64,000 nucleotides of DNA from Prevotella sp. GTDB lineage: Bacteria > Bacteroidota > Bacteroidia > Bacteroidales > Bacteroidaceae. Shown in pieces: positions 57,130-64,000 of this stretch. Made by a program: the position numbers and the translations under genes. The DNA lies in NCBI GenBank assembly GCA_016286995.1, contig JAEEVA010000007.1, positions 1 to 64,000 on the forward strand. Reading direction: 5' to 3'. Position 1 is the first letter of the stretch; each line of letters begins with the position of its first letter. Below the pieces are notes generated by a model. The model was not told the origin of the DNA. It did no database searches and saw only the letters and a list, made by a program, of their open reading frames with translations.

Positions 57130-58296
57130 ATGAAGACAAACATGAAGATAATTGTAATGGCCGTGTGCCTGATGGTAGCACAGACAATGTGGGGTCAGGA
57201 TACGAAGAGCGACTTCAACCCCATTGAGCATGCCGTCATCTCGCAGACCATTGCCCCCGATGCCCGTGCAGCCGGTATGGGTGACGTGGGTGCTGCCACC
57301 GATCCTGACGTCAACTCGCAGTATTGGAATCTGGCTAAGTATCCGTTCTGTATCAGTCGTGCAGGTATAGCCCTGAACTATACCCCGTGGCTGCGTCAGT
57401 TGGTGAATGATATCGACCTGGCGTACGTCGCCGGCTACTACCGTTTGGGAGACTATGCCTCGCTCAGTGCGTCGCTGCGCTACTTCTCATTAGGTGAGGT
57501 GATGACGTCGTGGGAGGAGAATGCCATGACCGTCAAACCCTATGAGATGTCGCTTGACGTGGGTGCTGCCCTGATGCTGACGGAAAAGTTCTCGTTAGGT
57601 GTTGCCCTGCGCTGGCTGTACAGTGACTTGCGCTATGACTATACCGAGGATGCATCGCCAGCTTCGGCCTTTGCTGCTGATATTCATACGTATTATAACA
57701 CGTACCTGAACATCGGTCAGCGTGAGTGTCAACTGGGTCTTGGTCTTGTCGTGCAGAATGTGGGTTCGAAGATTACCTATTTTGGTGACGACCGCTCGAA
57801 CTTCCTGCCAGCGAACCTGCGCCTGGGTACGTCGCTGATGGTGCCTGTCGACGAGTATAACCGCTTCTCTATCGCTTTTGATGCCAATAAGTTGCTGGTG
57901 CCTACCGTTCCCAAGCAGAACGACGGTGAGAGTAAGGAAGACTACGAACAGCGTGTCATCGAGGAATATAACGATGTCAGCTCAATCTCGGGTATCTTTA
58001 AGAGCTTTAGCGATGCCCCTGGCGGTTTCAAGGAGGAGCTGCAGGAGATTCAGTGGAGTGTCGGTGCTGAGTATGTCTATCACGACCAGTTCTCGCTGCG
58101 TGCCGGTTATCACCATGAGAGTGAAAACAAGGGTAACCGTAAGTATTTCACCGTCGGTGGTGGCTTCCGCATGAGTGTCTTCTCGCTCGATGTGGGCTAT
58201 GTCATCTCGACGGCTAAGAGCAATCCCCTCGACCAGACACTGCGCTTCACGCTAGCTTTCGATATGGATGGCATCAAGGACCTCTTTAAGAAGTAG
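57130..58296 (+). CDS. porV: Type IX secretion system outer-membrane protein PorV (LptO)
   Basis: 388 residues with signal peptide ending in MWGQ. The FadL-like barrel opens with NPIEHAVISQTIAPDARAAGMGDVGAATDPDVNSQYWNLAKYPF, the PorV signature, and ends in aromatic strands (LRFTLAFDMDGIKDLFKK). PorV shuttles T9SS cargo from the translocon to PorU and is required for surface attachment. It follows porU by six bases and precedes ispF. Normal length. Confidence 0.95.
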   Translation: MKTNMKIIVMAVCLMVAQTMWGQDTKSDFNPIEHAVISQTIAPDARAAGMGDVGAATDPDVNSQYWNLAKYPFCISRAGIALNYTPWLRQLVNDIDLAYVAGYYRLGDYASLSASLRYFSLGEVMTSWEENAMTVKPYEMSLDVGAALMLTEKFSLGVALRWLYSDLRYDYTEDASPASAFAADIHTYYNTYLNIGQRECQLGLGLVVQNVGSKITYFGDDRSNFLPANLRLGTSLMVPVDEYNRFSIAFDANKLLVPTVPKQNDGESKEDYEQRVIEEYNDVSSISGIFKSFSDAPGGFKEELQEIQWSVGAEYVYHDQFSLRAGYHHESENKGNRKYFTVGGGFRMSVFSLDVGYVISTAKSNPLDQTLRFTLAFDMDGIKDLFKK

Positions 58297-58297
58297 A

Positions 58298-58325
58298 AAG
58301 TGAAGAGTGAAAAGTGAAGAGTGAG
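58298..58325. repeat. Heptamer tandem repeat (AGTGAAG x4) after porV
   Basis: Four 7-bp units AGTGAAG/AGTGAAA/AGTGAAG/AGTGAGT in the short gap before ispF. Confidence 0.8.
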
Positions 58326-58340
58326 TAATTTGCTGTCGCT

Positions 58341-58814
58341 ATGATGAGAGTCGGAATGGGATATGATGTTCACCGCTTGGTGGAAGGCCGTGAACTATGG
58401 ATAGGAGGTATAAAGTTAGACTATGAACTGGGTTTGTTGGGCCACAGTGACGCTGATGTACTGATACATGCCATCTGCGATGCTATACTGGGTGCCGCTA
58501 ATATGCGTGACATCGGCTATCACTTCCCTGATACGTCAGCAGAGACGGAGGGAATGGACAGCAAGGTGATATTGAAGAAAACCATAGAGCTGATAGCCAC
58601 CAAGGGCTATCGGCTGGTGAATATCGATGCTACCATCTGTGCCGAGCGCCCCAAGATGAATCCGCACATTCCTGCCATGCAGCAGTGTATGGCTGAGGTC
58701 ATTGGTTGTGATCCAGACCAAGTAAGTATCAAGGCCACAACGACCGAGCGTCTGGGCTTCACCGGACGTCAGGAGGGTATCAGTGCCTATGCAGTGGCGT
58801 TGATAGAAAAGTAA
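58341..58814 (+). CDS. ispF: 2-C-methyl-D-erythritol 2,4-cyclodiphosphate synthase
   Basis: 157 residues. Forms MEcPP from CDP-methylerythritol phosphate in the MEP isoprenoid pathway. Metal ligands Asp9 and His11 in GYDVHR, His of LLGHSDADVLIHA, and KATTTERLGFTGRQEGISAYAVAL (the nucleotide-binding end) are intact. ATG 58341 or 58344 can start it. The AGTAAG-rich 3' region beyond the stop is repeat-like. Its product is used by IspG, encoded at 46 kb. Confidence 0.96.
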   Translation: MMRVGMGYDVHRLVEGRELWIGGIKLDYELGLLGHSDADVLIHAICDAILGAANMRDIGYHFPDTSAETEGMDSKVILKKTIELIATKGYRLVNIDATICAERPKMNPHIPAMQQCMAEVIGCDPDQVSIKATTTERLGFTGRQEGISAYAVALIEK

Positions 58815-58856
58815 GAAAGTAAGCTGATAGAAAAGTAAGGCAAGTAAGAAGGTAAG

Positions 58857-59170
58857 AAGAAAAACGCCACTACTCATCAGCGAGCAGTGGCGTCCAAAAA
58901 AGCCTATGTTTAACTAAAAATCCTTTTTCTTTTAGAATTCCAGCCTTTCGGCTGGAGGTCTGCCTTTCGGCAGCATATCTTAAGTATACTAACGTGTTCC
59001 TTAGAAAAGAAAGTTATGAGCGTCTCGCGACGATCACTGTTATCCTAACACATTTAAAACTTTCTTCTTACCAATAACTAAAAACCTAAAACTATAAATA
59101 TTACTACTAACCTAAAACAATCTATTAACCATGCTTGACTTCACTTAGTCAGCGTTTGTCTTTGTTTGAC
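58857..59170 (-). ncRNA. Candidate structured ncRNA with GNRA-capped hairpins
   Basis: Transcribed leftward from a canonical promoter (59175-59205). In RNA order: hairpin GCTGACT/AGTC-A-AGC (59133-59153); a 9-bp stem AAGAAAGTT/AACTTTCTT (59058-59066 with 59007-59015) enclosing CGTC-GCGA-GACG (59021-59032); CTGCC-GAAA-GGCAG (58960-58973); CCAGCC-GAAA-GGCTGG (58940-58955); and a terminator hairpin with T-rich tail at the end. Only very short frames exist, and the next gene in its direction is ispF on the other strand, so it is not a leader of a gene. Family unknown. Confidence 0.65.
58861..58892 (-). terminator. Terminator of the ncRNA candidate
   Basis: Stem CGCCACT/AGTGGCG with a 14-nt loop, followed on the minus strand by TTTTT and a TC-rich tail; on the plus strand there is no T tract. 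Confidence 0.7.
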
Positions 59171-59174
59171 GATG

Positions 59175-59205
59175 CAAAGTTACGAACTTTTTCCAAACCT
59201 GCAAA
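59175..59205 (-). promoter_or_regulatory. Promoter of the ncRNA candidate
   Basis: TTTG at 59202-59205 and TAACTTTG at 59175-59182 on the minus strand, spacer 19 nt, a full consensus match. Confidence 0.75.
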
Positions 59206-59314
59206 GGATTTCTGCTTTTTTTCTTCAAAAAAGGGTGTATTCTTGACATAAATCAAGTCGAGGGCCTCAAAAAGAGCGTATTTTTACACTTGTTAGCAAT
59301 TTAAAGCCTCGATA

Positions 59315-59346
59315 TTTGTGAGTATCGTTTTTTTTATTTATCTTTG
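59315..59346 (+). promoter_or_regulatory. Promoter of the glycosyltransferase pair
   Basis: TTTG at 59315-59318 and TATCTTTG at 59339-59346, spacer 20 nt; ATG eight bases after the box. Confidence 0.8.
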
Positions 59347-59353
59347 CACAAGC

Positions 59354-60604
59354 ATGCGAATACTGATAGTCAATACGAGTGAACGAACGGGGGGAGCAGC
59401 TGTCGCTGCGAACCGTTTGATGGAGGCGCTGAACAACAATGGCGTGAAGACCAAAATGCTGGTGCGTGATAAGTTGAGCGACCATTTGACGGTCTGTCCG
59501 CTACCTCGTTCGTGGCGTCTGCAATGGCATTTTCTGTGGGAGCGACTTTGTATTTGGCTGCATCTCCACTTGAAATGTGAACATCTGTTTGAAATAGATA
59601 TTGCCAATTGCGGTACCGACATCACCAATCTACAGGAATTTAAGGAAGCCGACATCATTCATCTGCACTGGGTGAATCAGGGCATGTTGTCTCTGAAGGA
59701 TATTCGTAAGATTCTCGATAGTGGTAAACCTGTTGTATGGACCATGCACGACATCTGGCCAGCTACGGCTATTTGTCACCTGACGCTGGACTGCCGTCAG
59801 TTTGAGACAGGTTGTCACCACTGCCGGCTATTGCCTGGTGGCGGTTCTGCTCACGACCTTGCGGCCCGTACATGGGAACGTAAGCAACGCATGTTGGATA
59901 ATCGTAAGATATCTTTCGTGACGTGCAGCCAGTGGCTGTGCAGTGAAGCCCGCAAAAGTGCTCTGCTTCGTGGACAGCGTATAGAAACCATTCCCAATCC
60001 TATTGATACACGACTTTATCGTCTCGGCTCCCAACAGCACGCCCGTCAGCAGTTAGGATTGCCACGCGAAGGACGCATCATCCTCTTTGTGTCGCAGCGT
60101 GCTACTAATCCCAACAAGGGGATGCAGTATCTGGTAGAGGCTTGCCAGCAGCTCGGTAAGGAACATCCTGACTGGAGTGACACGGTATCGGTAGCCATTT
60201 TGGGCGGACATGCCGATGAGGTGGCCAGTCAGTTGCCATTCACTACCTATCCGTTAGGTTATGTCAACGACGAACATCGTATTGTCAGCGTATATCAGGC
60301 TGCTGACGTCTTTGTGTTACCCTCGTTGTCAGAGAATCTTCCTAACACCATCATGGAAGCAATGGCTTGTGGTGTGCCGTGTGTTGGTTTCCGTGTGGGA
60401 GGTATCCCTGAGGAGATAGACCACAAGGATACTGGTTATGTGGCCGAGTACCGTGATGCAGCCGACTTGGCTCGCGGTTTGTACTATGTTTTGGTTGAGG
60501 CCGACTATGCCGCCTTGCAGCACAACTGCATACAGAAAGTTGCCCGTTGCTGGTCGCAGCAGAGCGTGGCAAGGCAATACATTAATCTTTATGAGCAACA
60601 ATGA
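59354..60604 (+). CDS. Glycosyltransferase family 4 protein
   Basis: 416 residues, GT-B fold, starting MRILIVNTSERTGGAAVAANRL with the usual GGAA loop. An acceptor-side Cys/His cluster (AICHLTLDCRQFETGCHHCR) is noteworthy and seen in the WcaC/colanic acid-type GT4 group with DIWP-type TMHDIWP. The donor half has LFVSQRATNPNKG and the E-x7-E pair Glu327/Glu335 in ENLPNTIME. ATG at 59354 is chosen because the promoter box ends eight bases before it. The GT2 gene overlaps by four bases (ATGA), so they form an operon for a surface glycan. Confidence 0.9.
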   Translation: MRILIVNTSERTGGAAVAANRLMEALNNNGVKTKMLVRDKLSDHLTVCPLPRSWRLQWHFLWERLCIWLHLHLKCEHLFEIDIANCGTDITNLQEFKEADIIHLHWVNQGMLSLKDIRKILDSGKPVVWTMHDIWPATAICHLTLDCRQFETGCHHCRLLPGGGSAHDLAARTWERKQRMLDNRKISFVTCSQWLCSEARKSALLRGQRIETIPNPIDTRLYRLGSQQHARQQLGLPREGRIILFVSQRATNPNKGMQYLVEACQQLGKEHPDWSDTVSVAILGGHADEVASQLPFTTYPLGYVNDEHRIVSVYQAADVFVLPSLSENLPNTIMEAMACGVPCVGFRVGGIPEEIDHKDTGYVAEYRDAADLARGLYYVLVEADYAALQHNCIQKVARCWSQQSVARQYINLYEQQ

Positions 60605-61407
60605 TACGATTTACAGTCATTACCATCACGTACAATGCTGAGGCTGTCTTACAGCGCACGCTGGACAGCGTGCTCCACCAGACATACGAAGGTGTGGAAC
60701 ACTTGATAGTTGACGGGGCATCGAAAGACCAGACGGTGACGATGGTTGAACAATATAAGCAATTGAGTGATGCATCAGACAACGGTCATAAAGTCATCAT
60801 CCAGTCGGAACCAGACCACGGCATCTATGATGCTATGAACAAAGGACTGACACAGGTCTCTGGTGACTATGTGGTGTATATGAATGCTGGCGACTTCTTT
60901 CCTCAGATTGACACATTGGAACAGATTGTGCATCATTGCCGATTAAACGAATATCCTGCTGCCGAGCGTCCTGGTGTGCTTTATGGCAACACAGACATTG
61001 TCGATGGCGAGGGCCGTTTTCTGCATCACCGTCGTTTGCAGCCTCCTGCCCAACTGACCTGGCGTTCGTTTCGTCAGGGCATGCTGGTGTGCCATCAGGC
61101 TTTCTATGCACGTACGGATATCGCGAAGAATCTGCAATATGACACACGTTATCGTTTCTCAGCCGATGTCGACTGGTGTATCCGTGTGATGCGTGAGACG
61201 GAACGTATGGGCTTGCCACTGTTGAATACACAGATGGTGGTAGCCAACTACACCGAAGAAGGCGCCACGACGAAACATCATCGGGCATCCCTCATAGAAC
61301 GTTTCCGTGTGATGGCCAGTCACTATGGTTGGGTGCAAACCTTCCTGCTACACTGCTGGTTTATAGTGAGAAGTGTCATTAATCAAGATAGCGTTAAATC
61401 GGATTAA
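60601..61407 (+). CDS. Glycosyltransferase family 2 protein
   Basis: 268 residues with the GT-A start FTVITITYNAEAVLQRTLDSVLHQTYEGVEHLIVDGASKDQT, GSEPD-like QSEPDHGIYDAMNKGL, YMNAGDFF (metal site) and RYRFSADVDWCIRVM (catalytic-base region). This matches the WcaA/colanic acid-type GT2 group. Inverting transferase, probably at the inner membrane, working with the GT4 protein. Its start ATG overlaps the upstream stop TGA. Ends close to a terminator shared with the convergent amylase gene. Confidence 0.92.
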   Translation: MIRFTVITITYNAEAVLQRTLDSVLHQTYEGVEHLIVDGASKDQTVTMVEQYKQLSDASDNGHKVIIQSEPDHGIYDAMNKGLTQVSGDYVVYMNAGDFFPQIDTLEQIVHHCRLNEYPAAERPGVLYGNTDIVDGEGRFLHHRRLQPPAQLTWRSFRQGMLVCHQAFYARTDIAKNLQYDTRYRFSADVDWCIRVMRETERMGLPLLNTQMVVANYTEEGATTKHHRASLIERFRVMASHYGWVQTFLLHCWFIVRSVINQDSVKSD

Positions 61408-61425
61408 CGTTATAACGAGGAAATA

Positions 61426-61460
61426 AAAAAAGTAGTGACCCTATCGGATCACTACTTTCT
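61426..61460. terminator. Bidirectional terminator between glycosyltransferase and amylase genes
   Basis: AAAGTAGTGA / TCACTACTTT stem with flanking A and T tracts, overlapping the amylase stop region. Confidence 0.85.
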
Positions 61461-63450
61461 TATGATTAATAATGTAAATACCCTTCGTCGGACGTTCTAC
61501 TTGTTGGCCGCTCAGATTATAAATCTTTCCTGGCTGGCTATCGTCTGTTGCAAATACGGACTCTATACCCGCATAGCTGCCTGTGACGTCATCAACCAGA
61601 TGTTTACCGTCACTATTCTTATTAGCGGAAATCTCAAAGAACTTATCCGTTGTGATATTGTTGACGTCGACTGTCTGCGGTGAACCCGTGCCAGTGCTGA
61701 ACACGAAGTTGACGAAGTCGTCATCGCCATTAATGGTGAACTGCTTGTAATACCATTGCTTACCCTTGATGGTCGTCTTGGCAGTTATCTTGTCACCTGG
61801 CCACTGGGAATTATTTGGAGCATGGGTGTCGTCACCGCCCCAGGTCCAGTAGTTGACACTGGTCCAGCCGACGTTATCGGTATTGACATAGACTGTGATG
61901 GTTGTCGGTTGTACGGGAACAGGCTTGCTGTAGGTACGGGTGACAATGCCGCTGACCGTGCTGCCGATAAGCAGACCCACCTTCAGTGTCATGTCACCAT
62001 CGATGGTAATCTTGGTGCCACTGGCCACTTTCGTGCTTGTCGCTTTGGGGTCGCTGCCATCGGTAGTATATACCAGTTGTGCACCATTATTGGTGCTTAC
62101 AGCAGTCAGCGTAGCCTGTTGGGCATTGTCATATTCACCAGAGGGCAGGTCGACCCATGCCGTTTCCATCGACTTCTTCATATAGTAGGCATAATGATAG
62201 CCTGACAGTACCTTGACAAAATTGGCGTTAGGCTCGTACGAACTGGCATTCTTTCCTACCACAGCCATCATTTGGTCCTTGCTACCTGTCGTCAAGACGG
62301 CATAGTAGCCTGTTTGGGAGGCAGCATTGATATATGAACTCTCATTGTGGATGCCCACGGCATTGCGTACGTCAATCATGGCCTTAATGTCGCTCTTGTA
62401 AGCTATCCAGTGTTTCAAGAAGACACAAGGTGTGCCGGGCATGGCCAGCAAAAAAGCATTGGCAGCCAGTGTGTCCTTTCTTAACGGTCCGTTGCTGCTA
62501 CCGTCTGGGCGTACTTCGGTGTCGTGGTTCTCTACGAAGGTCACGGCATAGCGACGATATGAACCGCTGTTAAAGTTGCTACTGACCAGTGGCCAACTGT
62601 TGTCGTTCTGCTTGCCCAGATAAGTCCAGTTGTTATTGTCTACAGCATTACGGACAACATATTTGAACTGAAAGTCGAAGGCTGCACTCGTCTTGCTGGT
62701 AGCGTCTATCCAACTCTTGATGGTGTTGGTGTTGTCCCAGCATTCACCCACGCTGAACTGAGGCTTGGCATATTCGTTATACAGCTTGGTATACGAGCCG
62801 CTATAGCCTTTCACCATGTCATACCGGAAACCTATGTAACCCATGTCGTTGAGTAGCATGTTCAGATAAGCTTTCACATTCTTCTGCACATTCTCACTCT
62901 TATGATCCAGGTCGCGCATGCCGTCCCAGCCCTCACCAGTATCGTTGTTCGACGACAACTGATAGCCGTTCTGGGTTGCCCACGTATAGGCGGCACCACC
63001 ATCGTCATCCTTGCAGATGTCCGTTGACATGAGCTGATAGGTCACGCCTTGATAAGTCTCTTTGGGGAAATCCACCCAATTTGACACGTTCCTGCGGTGG
63101 TTGATGACCACATCGCCAATGGTACCAATACCTTTCTGAGAGAAGGTGCTGATCAATGAGCGCAACTCTGCTTCTGTTCCAAATGAGCTGTTGTAATGAC
63201 CAGGAAACCAGTAGAGGTCGTCATAACCCATAGAAGTACCGCCACAGTCGGCACTCTGAGGAATCCATACCAGTTTGAAATACTGAGAGAGCTCGTCAGC
63301 CTGACGCTCTAATTTAACCCACTGCGACTGCGAAAACGAGTCCCAATAGAATCCTTGCAGCATAACGCCCTGATACTCTGAAGGCCAACCCTGTGCCAAT
63401 AGGGGCAGGGTGCCAATCAACGTGATGATGGAAAGTACAAGTCTTTTCAT
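61441..63450 (-). CDS. GH13 alpha-amylase with T9SS signal
   Basis: 669 residues; endo-hydrolysis of alpha-1,4-glucan. Signal peptide ending in LLAQ, then the GH13 barrel: VVINHR (114-119), GFRYDMVKG with nucleophile Asp211, VGECW with general acid Glu236, and FVENHD with Asp310. After the barrel come a chitobiase-C-like Ig domain (VYTTDGSDPKATSTKVA) and a DUF4961/CBM26-like starch-binding module (WTWGGDDTHAPNNSQWPGDK), then the T9SS end (IYNLSGQQVERPTKGIYIINHKKVV). Secreted starch degrader, exported via T9SS. Confidence 0.94.
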   Translation of the reverse strand: MKRLVLSIITLIGTLPLLAQGWPSEYQGVMLQGFYWDSFSQSQWVKLERQADELSQYFKLVWIPQSADCGGTSMGYDDLYWFPGHYNSSFGTEAELRSLISTFSQKGIGTIGDVVINHRRNVSNWVDFPKETYQGVTYQLMSTDICKDDDGGAAYTWATQNGYQLSSNNDTGEGWDGMRDLDHKSENVQKNVKAYLNMLLNDMGYIGFRYDMVKGYSGSYTKLYNEYAKPQFSVGECWDNTNTIKSWIDATSKTSAAFDFQFKYVVRNAVDNNNWTYLGKQNDNSWPLVSSNFNSGSYRRYAVTFVENHDTEVRPDGSSNGPLRKDTLAANAFLLAMPGTPCVFLKHWIAYKSDIKAMIDVRNAVGIHNESSYINAASQTGYYAVLTTGSKDQMMAVVGKNASSYEPNANFVKVLSGYHYAYYMKKSMETAWVDLPSGEYDNAQQATLTAVSTNNGAQLVYTTDGSDPKATSTKVASGTKITIDGDMTLKVGLLIGSTVSGIVTRTYSKPVPVQPTTITVYVNTDNVGWTSVNYWTWGGDDTHAPNNSQWPGDKITAKTTIKGKQWYYKQFTINGDDDFVNFVFSTGTGSPQTVDVNNITTDKFFEISANKNSDGKHLVDDVTGSYAGIESVFATDDSQPGKIYNLSGQQVERPTKGIYIINHKKVVIR

Positions 63451-63477
63451 TGTCGTTTAGTTATTGAATTACTGGTG

Positions 63478-63485
63478 CAAAGGTA
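63478..63485 (-). promoter_or_regulatory. -7 box of the amylase gene
   Basis: TACCTTTG on the minus strand, 27 bases before the ATG. Confidence 0.6.
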
Positions 63486-63494
63486 AGAAAAAAA

Positions 63495-63529
63495 GTTCAT
63501 AGTTCATAGTTCATAGTTCATAGTTACTG
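63495..63529. repeat. Heptamer tandem repeat (GTTCATA x4-5) upstream of the amylase gene
   Basis: Four exact GTTCATA units and a degenerate fifth, just upstream of the amylase promoter box. Confidence 0.9.
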
Positions 63530-63560
63530 TCATTGGCCTGTGCAAACGGTTGCACGAGCT

Positions 63561-64000
63561 CTATGCTTTAGTAAATCCGAACGTCAGTACGCTGATGCGG
63601 ATGCCCTCCACATGTCGGATGGCTTCAGCACAAGCGATAAGCGTGGCACCTGTAGTGCAGATGTCATCAATGAGCAGTATGTGGCGACCTCTCAGTTGAC
63701 TGTCGTCACGCAATTCAAACATGTCGGCTACATTCTCCTGACGTTCATGGCGACTTAGCTGTGTCTGGCTCTTGACGAAGTGCTTACGGCTTACAGCCTT
63801 CGTTACGACGGGCAGACGGGTGATGTCGCTGATGCCTTGTGCCAGCATTTCGCTCTGGTTGTAGCCGCGTTGTCGCATACGCTTCCGACTTAGTGGCACA
63901 GGCAGCAGCACGTCGACGCCATCGAAGTAGTGGGCTATCTGCATCTCGTTGGCCATCAGCCGTCCCATGTCCTCGCCAACATCCGGACGATCATTGTATT
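63561..64000 (-). CDS. comF: ComF family protein (phosphoribosyltransferase), 3' part
   Basis: The frame runs off the window end: the codons before the Met at 63968 read YNDRPDVGED, as expected in ComF. The visible part has VDVLLPVPLSRKRMRQRGYNQSEMLAQGI and the PRPP-binding loop ILLIDDICTTGATL, followed by LTFGFTKA at the C-terminus. ComF takes part in DNA uptake in competent bacteria; in others its role is unclear. The start and the zinc-finger N-terminus lie beyond 64000. Confidence 0.92.
   Translation of the reverse strand, partial: YNDRPDVGEDMGRLMANEMQIAHYFDGVDVLLPVPLSRKRMRQRGYNQSEMLAQGISDITRLPVVTKAVSRKHFVKSQTQLSRHERQENVADMFELRDDSQLRGRHILLIDDICTTGATLIACAEAIRHVEGIRISVLTFGFTKA

Noticed and set aside
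58857..59170. RNase P RNA, tmRNA, SRP RNA or 6S RNA as identity of the ncRNA candidate
   Set aside because: No RNase P core words, no tRNA-like ends or CCA, no SRP GGAAG/GCA loop and no long 6S-type rod with central bubble could be recognised.

Overview
The window looks like a chromosomal segment of a Prevotellaceae bacterium (Prevotella/Xylanibacter-like, gut or rumen type). Promoters follow the Bacteroidota pattern (TTTG, 19-20 nt, TAnnTTTG). Several secreted proteins end in a type IX secretion (T9SS) C-terminal signal of the form LQGRRV...KGVYI..GKKVVK, and the T9SS genes porU and porV are present. Other support comes from DUF3575 proteins, a fimbrillin-like lipoprotein, a C10 peptidase pair and a rluA gene with a long N-terminal extension. 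Genus is inferred from these traits, not from a 16S gene.

Layout. 1-3.2 kb: end of a surface-polysaccharide locus (membrane protein tail, WbuC-like cupin, FnlA-type dehydratase, FnlC/WecB-type 2-epimerase). 3.3-8.6 kb: superoxide dismutase, then an accessory zone with a two-gene RloA/RloB-type ATPase-TOPRIM defence pair, a truncated remnant of a larger defence-type protein and an ATPase-DUF234 protein. 8.6-12.8 kb: DUF3943 outer-membrane protein, tRNA-Leu(CAA), manC and a GT4 glycosyltransferase. 13.1-23 kb: a strongly biased, probably abundant, 1392-aa surface lipoprotein with a collagen-like stretch, a small lipoprotein, a T9SS cargo protein, an OmpA-family porin and a DUF1573 lipoprotein. 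31.6-23 kb (minus): a five-gene envelope operon (two DUF3575 proteins, a protein with an internal OmpA domain, a three-module outer-membrane barrel protein, a TPR protein).

31.7-45 kb: rluA-family pseudouridine synthase divergent from a pectate lyase, C10 peptidase, HepT/MntA toxin-antitoxin pair, large duplicated T9SS adhesin-like protein, second C10 peptidase, GNAT protein. 46-50 kb (minus): ispG, purE, PAP2 membrane protein, rpoN. 50.5-53 kb: fimbrillin-like lipoprotein and a hypothetical secreted protein. 52.9-58.8 kb: FAH-family hydrolase, porU, porV, ispF. 58.9-61.4 kb: a probable stand-alone structured ncRNA on the minus strand, then GT4 and GT2 glycosyltransferases. 61.4-64 kb (minus): a GH13 alpha-amylase with a T9SS signal and the 3' part of comF.

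The themes fit together: porU/porV serve the pectate lyase, amylase, C10 peptidases and adhesin-like cargo encoded here, and ispG/ispF plus manC and the glycosyltransferases feed polyprenyl and glycan supply. The most unusual signals are (i) a ~314-nt ncRNA candidate with three GNRA-capped hairpins, its own promoter and a terminator; (ii) a 57-bp perfect direct repeat bracketing the HepT/MntA module, as if it had been inserted in the leader of the adhesin gene; (iii) many short tandem arrays of 7-bp or 9-bp units with different unit sequences, several of them inside genes; (iv) a duplicated terminator-promoter cassette; (v) a three-barrel polypeptide. All statements come from reading the sequence; no database search was run.
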